Positions 1-7,484 of a DNA stretch of 24,023 nt are shown piece by piece. The position numbers and the translations under genes were made by a program. The notes under the pieces are model-generated. The model was not told where the DNA came from and made no database searches. It saw nothing but the letters and a program-made list of their open reading frames with translations. Origin of the DNA: an uncultured Opitutia bacterium (GTDB taxonomy: Bacteria > Verrucomicrobiota > Verrucomicrobiia > Opitutales > UBA953); assembly GCA_937875975.1 (NCBI GenBank), contig CALEEU010000285.1:1-24023 (forward strand), given 5' to 3'. Position 1 is the first letter of the stretch. Every line of letters begins with the position of its first letter.

Positions 1-776
1 CTCAGGTTCGCTGAAGTCGAGAAATCGACGGCCTTCAGCGGGGCGAGGCCTTGGTCGTGATAGATTGCGGCGACGGCGTCGAACTCACCCTGAAGGTGAC
101 GGTGAAAGACCGTGTCGCCTGGGAGCGGTCCGCTGACCTCGTGCCCTTCGGCGCGCAAGGCTTCGACGGCCGGCCTGATGATGGTATCGTCTTCCTTGCC
201 AAGTAGGCCGCCTTCGCCGGCATGCGGATTCAGTCCGCAGACGGCGATGCGCGGCCGACGGTCGCCGAGCTTCACACGAAGTGAAATCAGCGCGAGCACC
301 GTGCGGCGGATATCCGCGGCGGTGACGTTGCGCGGCACGTCGGCGAGCGGGAGATGCCAGGTGACCAGTCCGACGGTCATCTGGCCGCCGGCGAAAGCCA
401 TCACGGGCTCGCCGCTCCAGCGCGATGCGAAGAATTCCGTCTGGCCGGGAAAGACATAGCCCACGCCGGCCAGGCCTTTCTTGTTCACGGGGCCAGTGAC
501 GACGGCGGCGAAACGCCCGCCGGTCGCGCCGCGTGCCGCCATTTCCATCGCTTCGATCGCGATGAGGTGACCGGCCTCATCGGGCTGGCCAGGGCGAGTG
601 AGGAAATCCTTGGGCCCGACGGCAATGCCTTGGCCGAGTCGCGCGATCCAATCGGCCGGGCCGATGGGCACGACAGTGTCTGCCGATTCGGGATGCGCTT
701 TAAGCCAGCTGGCGATGAGTTCCGGTCCCACTCCGGCCGGATCTCCGCAGGTGACGGCGATGGGTAAGGTGCTCAT
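1..776 (-). CDS. pdxA: 4-hydroxythreonine-4-phosphate dehydrogenase PdxA (3' end outside window)
   Basis: PdxA is a metal- and NAD-dependent enzyme that oxidises and decarboxylates 4-phosphohydroxy-L-threonine in pyridoxal phosphate synthesis. 258 residues are visible; the C-terminus lies beyond the left edge. Family landmarks are present: GDPAGVGPE at residues 11-19, TGPVNK at 94-99, and the three histidines expected to bind the divalent metal at H141 (TWHLPL), H185 (LNPHAGE) and H240 (YHDQGL). The usual GHTE substrate-binding motif reads GQTE here (Q112). The ATG at 776-774 overlaps the TGA of lpxA as ATGA, so translation is probably coupled. The family call is secure; the His-to-Gln change leaves a small chance of a paralogue with a shifted substrate. 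Confidence 0.95.
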   Translation of the reverse strand, partial: MSTLPIAVTCGDPAGVGPELIASWLKAHPESADTVVPIGPADWIARLGQGIAVGPKDFLTRPGQPDEAGHLIAIEAMEMAARGATGGRFAAVVTGPVNKKGLAGVGYVFPGQTEFFASRWSGEPVMAFAGGQMTVGLVTWHLPLADVPRNVTAADIRRTVLALISLRVKLGDRRPRIAVCGLNPHAGEGGLLGKEDDTIIRPAVEALRAEGHEVSGPLPGDTVFHRHLQGEFDAVAAIYHDQGLAPLKAVDFSTSANL

Positions 777-1552
777 TCGGGCGAGACGAAGCGGCCGCGC
801 CTGCCGCCGAGGAAGAAGTTCAGGAAATCGCGCGCCTCCGGGGTCTGGTAGCCACCTTCGTTGAGGGCCTTCTGCGCGAGCGACGCGCAGGCGCCCTGCG
901 TGGCGTAGACCGCATGGTAGGCCTGCTTGATTTCCGCGACGGCGGGGGCTGGTACGGCGCGCCGGCGAAGGCCGATGAGATTGAGACCAGAGATGAGGTT
1001 GCGTCCGTGGGCGAGCGCGTTGGGCGGGACGTCTTCGGTGATGACGGCGTTGCCGGAGACGAGCGCACCTCCGCCGATACGGCAGAATTGGTGCACCGCC
1101 ACTCCGCCGCTGACGAAGGCCTTGTCTCCGACCAGAACATGGCCACCGAGCATGCAGCCGTTGGCGAGGATGACCTGATCGCCCAGCACGCAATCGTGGG
1201 CGACATGGCTGCCGGCCATCAGGAGGCCGTCCGCACCAATGAGGGTGCGTGTGCCGGCCTTGGTGGCGCGGTGAATCGTGACGTGTTCGCGGATGACCGT
1301 GCGGTCGCCGACGTAGGTACCAGAGTCCGTGGTCGGGTCGAAGGAAAGATCCTGCGGATCTCCGCCGACGACGGCGAAGTGGTCGACACGCACGCCGGCG
1401 CCGAGTTCGGCCCGCGCCTTCACGATGGCATGGGCCGCGATCCGGCAGCCGGCCCCGAGGGTCGCGCCGGCCTCGATGATCGCGAATGCGCCGACCTCGA
1501 CATCGGGGGCGAGTCGGGCGGACGGATGGACCTGGGCGGAAGGGTGAATCAC
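773..1552 (-). CDS. lpxA: Acyl-ACP--UDP-N-acetylglucosamine O-acyltransferase LpxA
   Basis: LpxA carries out the first committed step of lipid A synthesis, moving a 3-hydroxyacyl chain from ACP to UDP-GlcNAc in the cytoplasm. The 259-residue product is close to the usual length of about 262. Residues 1-185 are hexapeptide repeats of a left-handed beta helix, followed by an alpha-helical C-terminus. The catalytic histidine is H119 in SHVAHD, with H116 and H154 (AVHQFC) also conserved. The acyl-chain ruler position matching E. coli Gly173 appears to be G167, which by analogy favours a long (about C14) hydroxyacyl chain; this is inference. The start is GTG at 1552-1550, overlapping the upstream stop by four bases (GTGA). 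The gene sits beside pdxA rather than in the common lpxD-fabZ-lpxA-lpxB cluster. Confidence 0.96.
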   Translation of the reverse strand: MIHPSAQVHPSARLAPDVEVGAFAIIEAGATLGAGCRIAAHAIVKARAELGAGVRVDHFAVVGGDPQDLSFDPTTDSGTYVGDRTVIREHVTIHRATKAGTRTLIGADGLLMAGSHVAHDCVLGDQVILANGCMLGGHVLVGDKAFVSGGVAVHQFCRIGGGALVSGNAVITEDVPPNALAHGRNLISGLNLIGLRRRAVPAPAVAEIKQAYHAVYATQGACASLAQKALNEGGYQTPEARDFLNFFLGGRRGRFVSPE

Positions 1553-2160
1553 TTCGGAGGGTTGGCGCTGCCGAACAGTTCGAGCTGCGCGGCTTTGACC
1601 ATATCGTAGACGCGAAGCAGGCGGAGCAACTGCAACGTATCGGATTTCGCGTAGCTCTGGTTTGATTCGACCGCCTGGACGAGGTTCTCGAGGATCGTCC
1701 GGAAGGTCAGCACGTGGTCGACGCCGCTTTCGCGGAGGAGGGTGATGCTTTCGGAGCGCTGCGGCTCCGTGGCGGGGATGCCCGGTAGCACGAGGATCTT
1801 CGCCATCGGCTGGCCTTCGGTTGGCGTCAGGTCGGCGAAGGCCTCCTTGGCTGCCTCGACGGCTTCCTTGCGGACGAACTCGAGCAGGTCACCCTTCTTG
1901 ATCATCGTCGGCGTGATGGCCTTGGTCGTGTGCCAGGCTTTCACCGCGACGACGGCGGCGCTGATTTTCGGCAGGTCCGAGCTGAAAAGCTGGAAAGGGG
2001 CTTCGGTTCCACGCAGTGGCGATGGATTGATGACCAGGAGGTCGCCTTCTTCATCGGCGCGTTTCCTGCGGGATTGGACGGCGTACTTGCGCGACTGCCG
2101 CACGAAGAAACCGTTCATCTCGAAATACTCGCGGACCAGACTGTCGTCGAAACCCGCCAT
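1549..2160 (-). CDS. Conserved-looking protein of unknown function, between rsmI and lpxA
   Basis: The 203-residue product has no signal peptide or membrane segment, so it is probably cytoplasmic. I do not recognise the family. The N-terminus (residues 1-80) begins with an amphipathic helix ending in NGFFV, then a basic patch (R21-R34), then EEGDLLVIN around D40, and a hydrophobic strand ending in VAVKAWH around K74. This helix-strand-D-strand-K layout loosely recalls PD-(D/E)XK nuclease-like folds, but the acidic residue normally two before the lysine is alanine, so activity would be doubtful. Residues 115-150 look like an alternating beta/alpha unit (AKILVLPG), and the C-terminus is helical and leucine-rich. 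It is the fifth gene of the pgi-pdxA operon, and its stop overlaps the GTG of lpxA. Confidence 0.8.
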   Translation of the reverse strand: MAGFDDSLVREYFEMNGFFVRQSRKYAVQSRRKRADEEGDLLVINPSPLRGTEAPFQLFSSDLPKISAAVVAVKAWHTTKAITPTMIKKGDLLEFVRKEAVEAAKEAFADLTPTEGQPMAKILVLPGIPATEPQRSESITLLRESGVDHVLTFRTILENLVQAVESNQSYAKSDTLQLLRLLRVYDMVKAAQLELFGSANPPK

Positions 2161-2215
2161 TGGCCGCTAGGATGCGGGCGAGGGGGCGGTCTGGTCAACC
2201 CGCGATAAAAGGGCG

Positions 2216-2944
2216 TCAGAGGACGAATCCCGCCGGAGCGATCGCCACGGTGAACTCACCCTTGAGCGAGCCCGCCTTCAGCGCGGGCACCAGTTCCGCC
2301 AAGGCGGAGGTGCGAATCGTCTCATGCAGCTTGGTGAGCTCGCGGCCGACGCAGACGACCCGTTCGGGGCCCAGGATCTCCAGCATCTCGTCAAGGAAGT
2401 CGCTGATGCGATGACAGGATTCGTGGAGCACGACAGTCTCATCGGCCTCCTTGAGGCCTTCCAGGAAGCGTCGGCGGGCAGCGGATTTCGGTGGCAGGAA
2501 GCCGACGAAGCGGAACGCGTTGGTCGGGAGTCCGGAGGCGGACAGCAGCGCCACAATCGCGCACGGGCCAGGCAGAGGGGTGACGGTTAGGCCGCGCCGA
2601 CGGCATTCGCGGGTGACGCGAAAGCCGGGGTCACTGATGCCCGGCGTGCCGGCATCCGTGATCAGGGCAATCTTCGCCCCGCCGGCGATCTTGTCGGCGA
2701 TGAGGATGGCGGCGTCCTTCTCGTTGTGCTCGTGGTAGGCGAGCATCGGCTTGGAAATCGTGAGGTGGCGAAGCAGGCCCCCGGTCACGCGGGTGTCTTC
2801 GCAGGCGACCAGGTCGCACTCCGCGATGGCCTCACGGGCGCGTACGGTGATATCGCCGAGGTTACCCAATGGCGTAGCCACGACCCAGAGCCGTCCGGCC
2901 GGTCCCTGCGGACGGCCAGCAGCACCTACGTCGGCAGGGGGCAT
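2216..2944 (-). CDS. rsmI: 16S rRNA 2'-O-ribose C1402 methyltransferase RsmI
   Basis: RsmI uses S-adenosylmethionine to methylate the 2'-OH of C1402 in the decoding centre of 16S rRNA. The 242-residue protein shows the tetrapyrrole-methylase fold signatures: VATPLGNLGDIT at residues 22-33, EDTR at 49-52, DAGTPGISDPG at 97-107 and a PLPGPCA loop near 123. The first 17 residues are a poorly conserved, glycine/proline-rich extension. The ATG at 2944-2942 shares its A with the TAA of the preceding lipoprotein gene (TAATG), which supports this start and implies coupling. A 55-base gap follows before the next gene; nothing notable was seen in it. Confidence 0.95.
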   Translation of the reverse strand: MPPADVGAAGRPQGPAGRLWVVATPLGNLGDITVRAREAIAECDLVACEDTRVTGGLLRHLTISKPMLAYHEHNEKDAAILIADKIAGGAKIALITDAGTPGISDPGFRVTRECRRRGLTVTPLPGPCAIVALLSASGLPTNAFRFVGFLPPKSAARRRFLEGLKEADETVVLHESCHRISDFLDEMLEILGPERVVCVGRELTKLHETIRTSALAELVPALKAGSLKGEFTVAIAPAGFVL

Positions 2945-3114
2945 TAGCGTCGGTAGCCGGAACCCGGCGTCGATACGCCCGGGAGGCCGCCCTGCCAGCT
3001 GGAAGGCTGGGACTGAGGGAGCATGGAGTCGGCCGGCTTCTCGACGGTCTCACAACCCGCTAGGCCGAGGATGCAGGCTAAAGCGGTGAAGGCGATGAGG
3101 GTGCGTCCGAACAT
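2944..3114 (-). CDS. Small predicted lipoprotein (56 residues)
   Basis: This short gene encodes a 56-residue product. It has a positive N-terminus (MFGRT), a hydrophobic stretch at residues 5-19 and a lipobox LAGC with the acceptor cysteine at C21, followed by E22 and a mature part of only about 36 residues, rich in Pro, Ser and Gly and ending in YRR. The mature chain is therefore a short lipid-anchored tail. With no Asp at position +2 (Glu instead), outer-membrane delivery is plausible but not certain. The ATG overlaps the stop of the coiled-coil gene upstream (TGATG), and its TAA overlaps the ATG of rsmI (TAATG). That exact fit in both directions argues that it is a real gene. No function is recognised. 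Confidence 0.8.
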   Translation of the reverse strand: MFGRTLIAFTALACILGLAGCETVEKPADSMLPQSQPSSWQGGLPGVSTPGSGYRR

Positions 3115-4055
3115 CAGTTGAGAGCGAGCTTAGTGGAGGGAACGAGGGACACCGAGCTGGCCTTGGAGATCGCGCGGATGTCGAGTTCCTTGTCAGGCTG
3201 GAGCTGGCCAAAGGAGAGTACGCCCTTGACGGTCGAAATCTGCACCTTGCCGACCTTCTTGCCGGCGATTTTAACATCGAAGACGGCCTTTTCCTTGATG
3301 CCATTGGCTTCGCCGACCGAGAAGGCGACGATGCCGGAGTCGGAGTCGAGGGCGAGGACGTTGGTCAGGATGCTTTCGGAAGCGTCCTCAACGGCGGCGA
3401 CGGCCGGGGCGACATCACCAGGCTTGGCGGGCTCGCCGAGAGGGTCGCTGGGGAAGCCGAAGGGGGAGGGGTTATTTTCCATCGCGCGGGAAACCTTGGC
3501 GTGGAGGGCGGCGTACTTGCCGCGGATGAGGTCGGATTTTTCTTCCGCCGCGGCGGCCTTGGTTTCGCTTTCGGCGAGCTGTTCCTTGGTGAACATGCCG
3601 GCGGCCTTTTCGGTGGCCTTGACGAGTTCTTCCTTGGCGCTGGCGAGGGCGGCTTCGGCGCCATCCTTCTTGCTGTTGGCGTCGGTGAGCTGGGCGGCGA
3701 GTTCGTCGCGCTTACGGGTGAGTTCGGCGCGTTCGCCTTCAAGGGTGGTGTTGGCGGCGGTGAGGCCTTCGATCTTGGTCTTCTTGTCGGCGACGTCGGC
3801 GACCAGGTCTTTCTTCGCGAGTTCGAGGTCGGCGATGGCCTTGCGCTTAGCGTCGAGGAGGACGGGAAGGGTCGCGAGTGAAGCCATGCGGGCGTCGAAT
3901 TCCTTGCCGGCTTTGACTTCGGCGTCGGTCACTGCCCAAGCCGTCTTGGTGAGGGCAGCGTCCATCTTGCCATTCAGGAGGAAGGCGAAGACACAGGCGG
4001 CGACGGCGGCGACGACGGTCAGGATGCGGAGGAAGGCATTAAGCTTCTTGTTCAT
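3114..4055 (-). CDS. Membrane-anchored coiled-coil protein of unknown function
   Basis: The 313-residue product starts with a basic stretch and one hydrophobic segment (about residues 9-28) that should anchor it in the inner membrane, facing the periplasm or acting as an uncleaved signal. Residues about 45-195 are a long Ala/Glu/Lys-rich coiled coil with heptad-like spacing. A short Pro/Gly linker (about 195-215) follows, then a compact beta-rich C-terminal domain (about 228-305) containing VAFSVGEANGIKEKAVFDV and GKKVGKVQIS, reminiscent of small barrel domains in other envelope coiled-coil proteins. It lies 17 bases after pgi and is translationally coupled to the small lipoprotein gene, so the two may act together in the envelope; that is inference. 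No named family is recognised. Confidence 0.88.
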   Translation of the reverse strand: MNKKLNAFLRILTVVAAVAACVFAFLLNGKMDAALTKTAWAVTDAEVKAGKEFDARMASLATLPVLLDAKRKAIADLELAKKDLVADVADKKTKIEGLTAANTTLEGERAELTRKRDELAAQLTDANSKKDGAEAALASAKEELVKATEKAAGMFTKEQLAESETKAAAAEEKSDLIRGKYAALHAKVSRAMENNPSPFGFPSDPLGEPAKPGDVAPAVAAVEDASESILTNVLALDSDSGIVAFSVGEANGIKEKAVFDVKIAGKKVGKVQISTVKGVLSFGQLQPDKELDIRAISKASSVSLVPSTKLALN

Positions 4056-4072
4056 GGGGTAGGGGAAGGGGT

Positions 4073-5650
4073 TTAGGAATGGCTGAAGAGGGTCTTCCCG
4101 GGATCAGGAGAATCCTGACGGGAGATCGCACCGGGGTTCGACGAAACGTGCAGGAGAACTTTAAACACCAATTCTTCCTGCCCCTCAAGTGCAATTTCCT
4201 CGCAAACCTGCGAGACGGAGAGCCATTTGCCCTTGGACTTGGCCAGGGTGGCGAGGGCGGCGGCCCGGATTTTGAGGGTCTCGGAAGCGGCCTTCTTGCC
4301 GGCCTCGACGCCAGGCTGGTGGTAGGCGTTGATGCCGAGGAGGTTGGCGTACAGGCCGACCGCTCGTTCGAAGAGCGCGATCAGCATGCCCACGGAACGG
4401 GCGTCCACCTGATTGATGGTGATAGTAATATTAGCTCGGCCGCTGCCGGAAAGGGCTTCGCGGGTGCCGAGAAGGAAGGCTTGGAGATAGTCGCCCGAGG
4501 TGACGCCAGGCTCCACTTCAAGGGAGCTGCCTTCGCGGTCCTTCAGGACTTCGATGAAGACGGCGAAAAAGTTATTCACACCATCGCGAAGCTGCTGCAC
4601 GTAGGCGTGCTGATCGGTCGAGCCTTTGTTGCCGTAGACGGTCAGGCCCTGGAGGACTTTGCGACCCTGGAGGTCGAGCTCCTTGCCGAGTGATTCCATG
4701 ACGAGCTGCTGAAGATAGCGGGAGAACAGGAGCAGGCGGTCCTTGTAGGGAAGCACGACCATGGCCTTGGTGCCGCGTCCTTCGGTGAGGTGGTGCCAAG
4801 CGAGGGCAAGCGAGGCGGCGGGGTTCTTCTGCGCATCGGGCACGCGGGTCAGCGCGTCCATCGCGCGGGCGCCGTCGAGCAGTCCGCGGATGTCGATGCC
4901 TTGTAATGCGGCGGGCAGCAGGCCGACCGGGCCGATCTCGCTCGTGCGGCCGCCGACCCAATCCCACATCGGGAAACGGGCGAGCCACTTCTCGGCGACG
5001 GCAACCTTATCGAGCTGGCTGCCTTCGCCGGTGACGGCGACGGCGTGGGCGGCGAAGGAGAGGCCGGCCTGCTTCCAGCGGAGCGCGGCTTCGAGTTGGC
5101 CGTTGCGCGGCTCGGGGGTGCTGCCGGACTTCGAGGTCACGATTGCGAGCGTGGTGCCAAGGCGCGCACCCAGCGTATCGAACACGCGGTCGATGCCGTC
5201 GGGGTCGGTGTTGTCGATGAAATGAACCCCGAGTTTGTCCGCCTTACCGCCGAGCGCGTCGGCGACGAACTGCGGGCCGAGGGCCGAGCCGCCGATGCCG
5301 ATGCAGAGGAGGTCGGTGAACTTGCCAGCGGAGCCTTTGACCTGGCCGGCGTGCACCTGCGCGGCGAAGCCGGCAATGGCGTCGATGGCGGCCTTCACAT
5401 CGGCGGTAATCTTCGCGTCGGGCGCGAGCTCAGGAGTACGCAGCCAGTAGTGGCCGACCATCCGCTTCTCGTCTGGATTGGCGACGGCGCCTTTCTCGAG
5501 CGCAGCCATGTCGGCGAACGCCTGGGCCATGGCCGGGGCCATCTTCTCGGCGAAACCAGCCGGGGCAGGGGCACGGCTGAAGTCGAGCGCGATGCCGAGT
5601 TCGGGGAAGTTCTGGAGTTGCTTCCGGAAGAGGTCGAAGGAGTTGGCCAC
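4073..5650 (-). CDS. pgi: Glucose-6-phosphate isomerase
   Basis: Pgi interconverts glucose-6-phosphate and fructose-6-phosphate in the cytoplasm. Using GTG at 5650-5648, the product is 525 residues. Visible landmarks are the phosphosugar loop GIGGSALGP (about 118-126), SKSGSTPEP (173-181), the signature GGRTSE (233-238), catalytic Glu in VMESLGK (about E319), GSTDQHAYVQQ with the catalytic His (about H348), and the C-terminal catalytic Lys in GVEAGKK (about K452). About 70 residues follow this lysine, ending in a predicted helical segment. The frame stays open upstream to an ATG at 5725, but those extra 25 residues are encoded next to and partly inside the ilvD terminator hairpin and do not resemble Pgi, so I prefer the GTG. 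It heads the seven-gene operon ending in pdxA. Confidence 0.96.
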   Translation of the reverse strand: MANSFDLFRKQLQNFPELGIALDFSRAPAPAGFAEKMAPAMAQAFADMAALEKGAVANPDEKRMVGHYWLRTPELAPDAKITADVKAAIDAIAGFAAQVHAGQVKGSAGKFTDLLCIGIGGSALGPQFVADALGGKADKLGVHFIDNTDPDGIDRVFDTLGARLGTTLAIVTSKSGSTPEPRNGQLEAALRWKQAGLSFAAHAVAVTGEGSQLDKVAVAEKWLARFPMWDWVGGRTSEIGPVGLLPAALQGIDIRGLLDGARAMDALTRVPDAQKNPAASLALAWHHLTEGRGTKAMVVLPYKDRLLLFSRYLQQLVMESLGKELDLQGRKVLQGLTVYGNKGSTDQHAYVQQLRDGVNNFFAVFIEVLKDREGSSLEVEPGVTSGDYLQAFLLGTREALSGSGRANITITINQVDARSVGMLIALFERAVGLYANLLGINAYHQPGVEAGKKAASETLKIRAAALATLAKSKGKWLSVSQVCEEIALEGQEELVFKVLLHVSSNPGAISRQDSPDPGKTLFSHS

Positions 5651-5689
5651 GGGAGGACAGTTTTTCCCGCCACTGCCCCGCTTGGCAAC

Positions 5690-5722
5690 AAAAAGGGCGG
5701 ACCGCCGAGGCGTCCGCCCTTT
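5690..5722 (-). terminator. Intrinsic terminator of ilvD
   Basis: A perfect 11-bp inverted repeat (5692-5702 with 5712-5722, arms AAAGGGCGGAC and GTCCGCCCTTT) surrounds a 9-base loop. Read on the minus strand it is followed directly by a U-rich tract (complement of the A run at 5690-5694). It starts 23 bases past the ilvD stop codon, the standard position for a Rho-independent terminator. Confidence 0.9.
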
Positions 5723-5744
5723 CATTTCCGCTCAGGTGAAGACC

Positions 5745-7433
5745 TTAGTCGCCGTCGGTGATGGCGCCTTCGGAGGCCGAGGACACGAGCTTGGCGTATT
5801 TGGCCAAGGTGCCGCGCTTCTCCTTGCAGGGGGAGGCTTTCCAGGCCTTCAGGCGGTTCGCGATCTCCGCGGCCGGTACGTCCAGGTTGATCTCGTTCTT
5901 CTGCGAATCGATGGTGATGGTGTCGCCGTTCTGCACGACCGCGAGCACGCCGCCGACGGCGGCCTCAGGCGTGATGTGGCCGACCACGAAGCCGTGGGAG
6001 CCACCGGAGAAACGTCCGTCGGTGATGAGGGCGACGGTCTTGCCGAGGCCCTTGCCCATGACGGCGCTCGTGGGTCCGAGCATCTCGCGCATGCCCGGTC
6101 CGCCCTTGGGGCCTTCGTTGCGGATGACGATCACGTGGCCGTCCTTGACCTCGCCGTCGAGGATGCCGCGGAGCGACGCTTCTTCAGATTCGTAGACGAT
6201 GGCCTTGCCGGTGAAGGCGTTGCCTTCCTTGCCGGAGATCTTGGCGACGGAGCCTTCCGGGGCGAGGTTGCCACGGAGGATGCGCAGGTGGCTGTCGGCC
6301 TTGATGGGATTGGAGAAAGGACGGACGACGTCCTGGTCGGCGGCGTAGCTGCCGACGTCCGCGAGATTCTCCGCGACGGTCTTGCCAGTGACGGTCATGC
6401 AGTGGCCGTGCAGGAGGCCCTTATCGAGGAGCATCTTGAGCAGCGGCTGGAGGCCGCCGATCCGGACGAAGTGCGCCATGTTGTACTTGCCGCTCGGCTT
6501 GAGGTCGGCGAGCACCGGCACGCGGCGCCCGACGCGCTCGAAGTCCTCGAGGGTGAGTTTGATGCCCGCAGAATGGGCCATCGCGATGAGGTGGAGCACG
6601 GCGTTCGTCGAACCACCGAGGGCGATGACCACGGTGATGGCGTTCTCGAAGGCGTCCTTGGAAAGGATGTCCGAAGGACGGATGTTCTTCTTGATCAGTT
6701 CGAGCACGGCCTTGCCGGCACGCTCGCAGTCCTCGAGCTTGGCTTTGGAATTCGCGAGCTGCGCGGAGCTATCCGGCAGGCTGAGTCCGAGGGCTTCAAT
6801 CGCGGAGGCCATGGTGTTGGCGGTATACATGCCACCGCACGAGCCTTCGCCGGGGATGGAGCAGACCTCGATTTCCTTGAGCTCGCTCTCGCCGATCTGC
6901 TTGCCGGCATGCTTGCCGACGGCTTCGAAGACGGTGACGATGTCGGCCGACTGGCCACGGTGCAGTCCGGGGACGATCGTGCCGCCGTAGACAAAGACGG
7001 AAGGACGGTTGAGGCGTGCCATGGCGATGGCGCAGCCAGGCATGTTCTTGTCGCAGCCACCGATGGCGACGAGACCGTCGAAACCTTCGGCGCCGGTCAC
7101 CGCTTCGATGGAATCCGCGATGATCTCGCGCGAGACGAGCGAGTAGCGCATGCCAGGGGTGCCCATCGAGATGCCGTCCGAGACGGTGATGGTGCAGAAG
7201 ATGACGGCCTTGCCGCCGGCCGCGTCAGCCCCCTTGACGGCTTCGTCGGCCAGCCGGTTGATGTGCATGTTACAGGGGGTGACCATCGACCAGGTCGAGG
7301 CGACGCCCACGACGGGCTTGGCAAAGTCGGCGTCGGTGAAGCCCACGGCCCGGAGCATGGCTCGGCTGGGGGCGCGGTCGGGGCCGTCTACGACGATGGC
7401 GGAGTGTTGGCGGCAGTGGTTGGCGTCAGTCAT
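5745..7433 (-). CDS. ilvD: Dihydroxy-acid dehydratase IlvD
   Basis: IlvD removes water from 2,3-dihydroxy-isovalerate and 2,3-dihydroxy-3-methylvalerate, giving the 2-keto acids for valine, isoleucine and, indirectly, leucine and pantothenate. The 562-residue product, from the ATG at 7433, carries three cysteines expected to hold the Fe-S cluster: C54 (TPCN), C127 (GGCDKN) and C199 (GSCGGMYTANTM). K129 is the likely carbamylated, Mg-binding lysine, and the C-terminal GRFSGGSHGF motif is present. The frame is open upstream to 7937, but that part is antisense to scpB, so it was excluded. The gene is divergent from scpB, stands as a single-gene unit and ends in its own terminator. No leader-peptide attenuator is seen in the short upstream region. 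Confidence 0.97.
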   Translation of the reverse strand: MTDANHCRQHSAIVVDGPDRAPSRAMLRAVGFTDADFAKPVVGVASTWSMVTPCNMHINRLADEAVKGADAAGGKAVIFCTITVSDGISMGTPGMRYSLVSREIIADSIEAVTGAEGFDGLVAIGGCDKNMPGCAIAMARLNRPSVFVYGGTIVPGLHRGQSADIVTVFEAVGKHAGKQIGESELKEIEVCSIPGEGSCGGMYTANTMASAIEALGLSLPDSSAQLANSKAKLEDCERAGKAVLELIKKNIRPSDILSKDAFENAITVVIALGGSTNAVLHLIAMAHSAGIKLTLEDFERVGRRVPVLADLKPSGKYNMAHFVRIGGLQPLLKMLLDKGLLHGHCMTVTGKTVAENLADVGSYAADQDVVRPFSNPIKADSHLRILRGNLAPEGSVAKISGKEGNAFTGKAIVYESEEASLRGILDGEVKDGHVIVIRNEGPKGGPGMREMLGPTSAVMGKGLGKTVALITDGRFSGGSHGFVVGHITPEAAVGGVLAVVQNGDTITIDSQKNEINLDVPAAEIANRLKAWKASPCKEKRGTLAKYAKLVSSASEGAITDGD

Positions 7434-7455
7434 GATGGGTGTGAAAAGTCTGCGG

Positions 7456-7484
7456 TTGTCAGTCGGTGAGCGCCCCCTAATAAG
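7456..7484 (+). promoter_or_regulatory. Candidate sigma70-type promoter for scpB-pheA-MCE
   Basis: TTGTCA (7456-7461, five of six to the -35 consensus) and AATAAG (7479-7484, four of six to the -10 consensus) are separated by 17 bases. The predicted start near 7491 gives a leader of about 60 bases to the scpB GTG. The -10 shares bases with the ilvD -10 candidate on the other strand. Confidence 0.35.

Noticed and set aside
914..1609. 231-codon open frame opposite lpxA
   Set aside because: The hexapeptide-repeat protein on the minus strand explains the region; this frame is its mirror.
5478..7469. 663-codon open frame on the plus strand, antisense to pgi and ilvD
   Set aside because: It lies opposite two clear enzymes and its composition (Gly, Asp, Val, His rich, no domain) is typical of the antisense reading of GC-biased codons.
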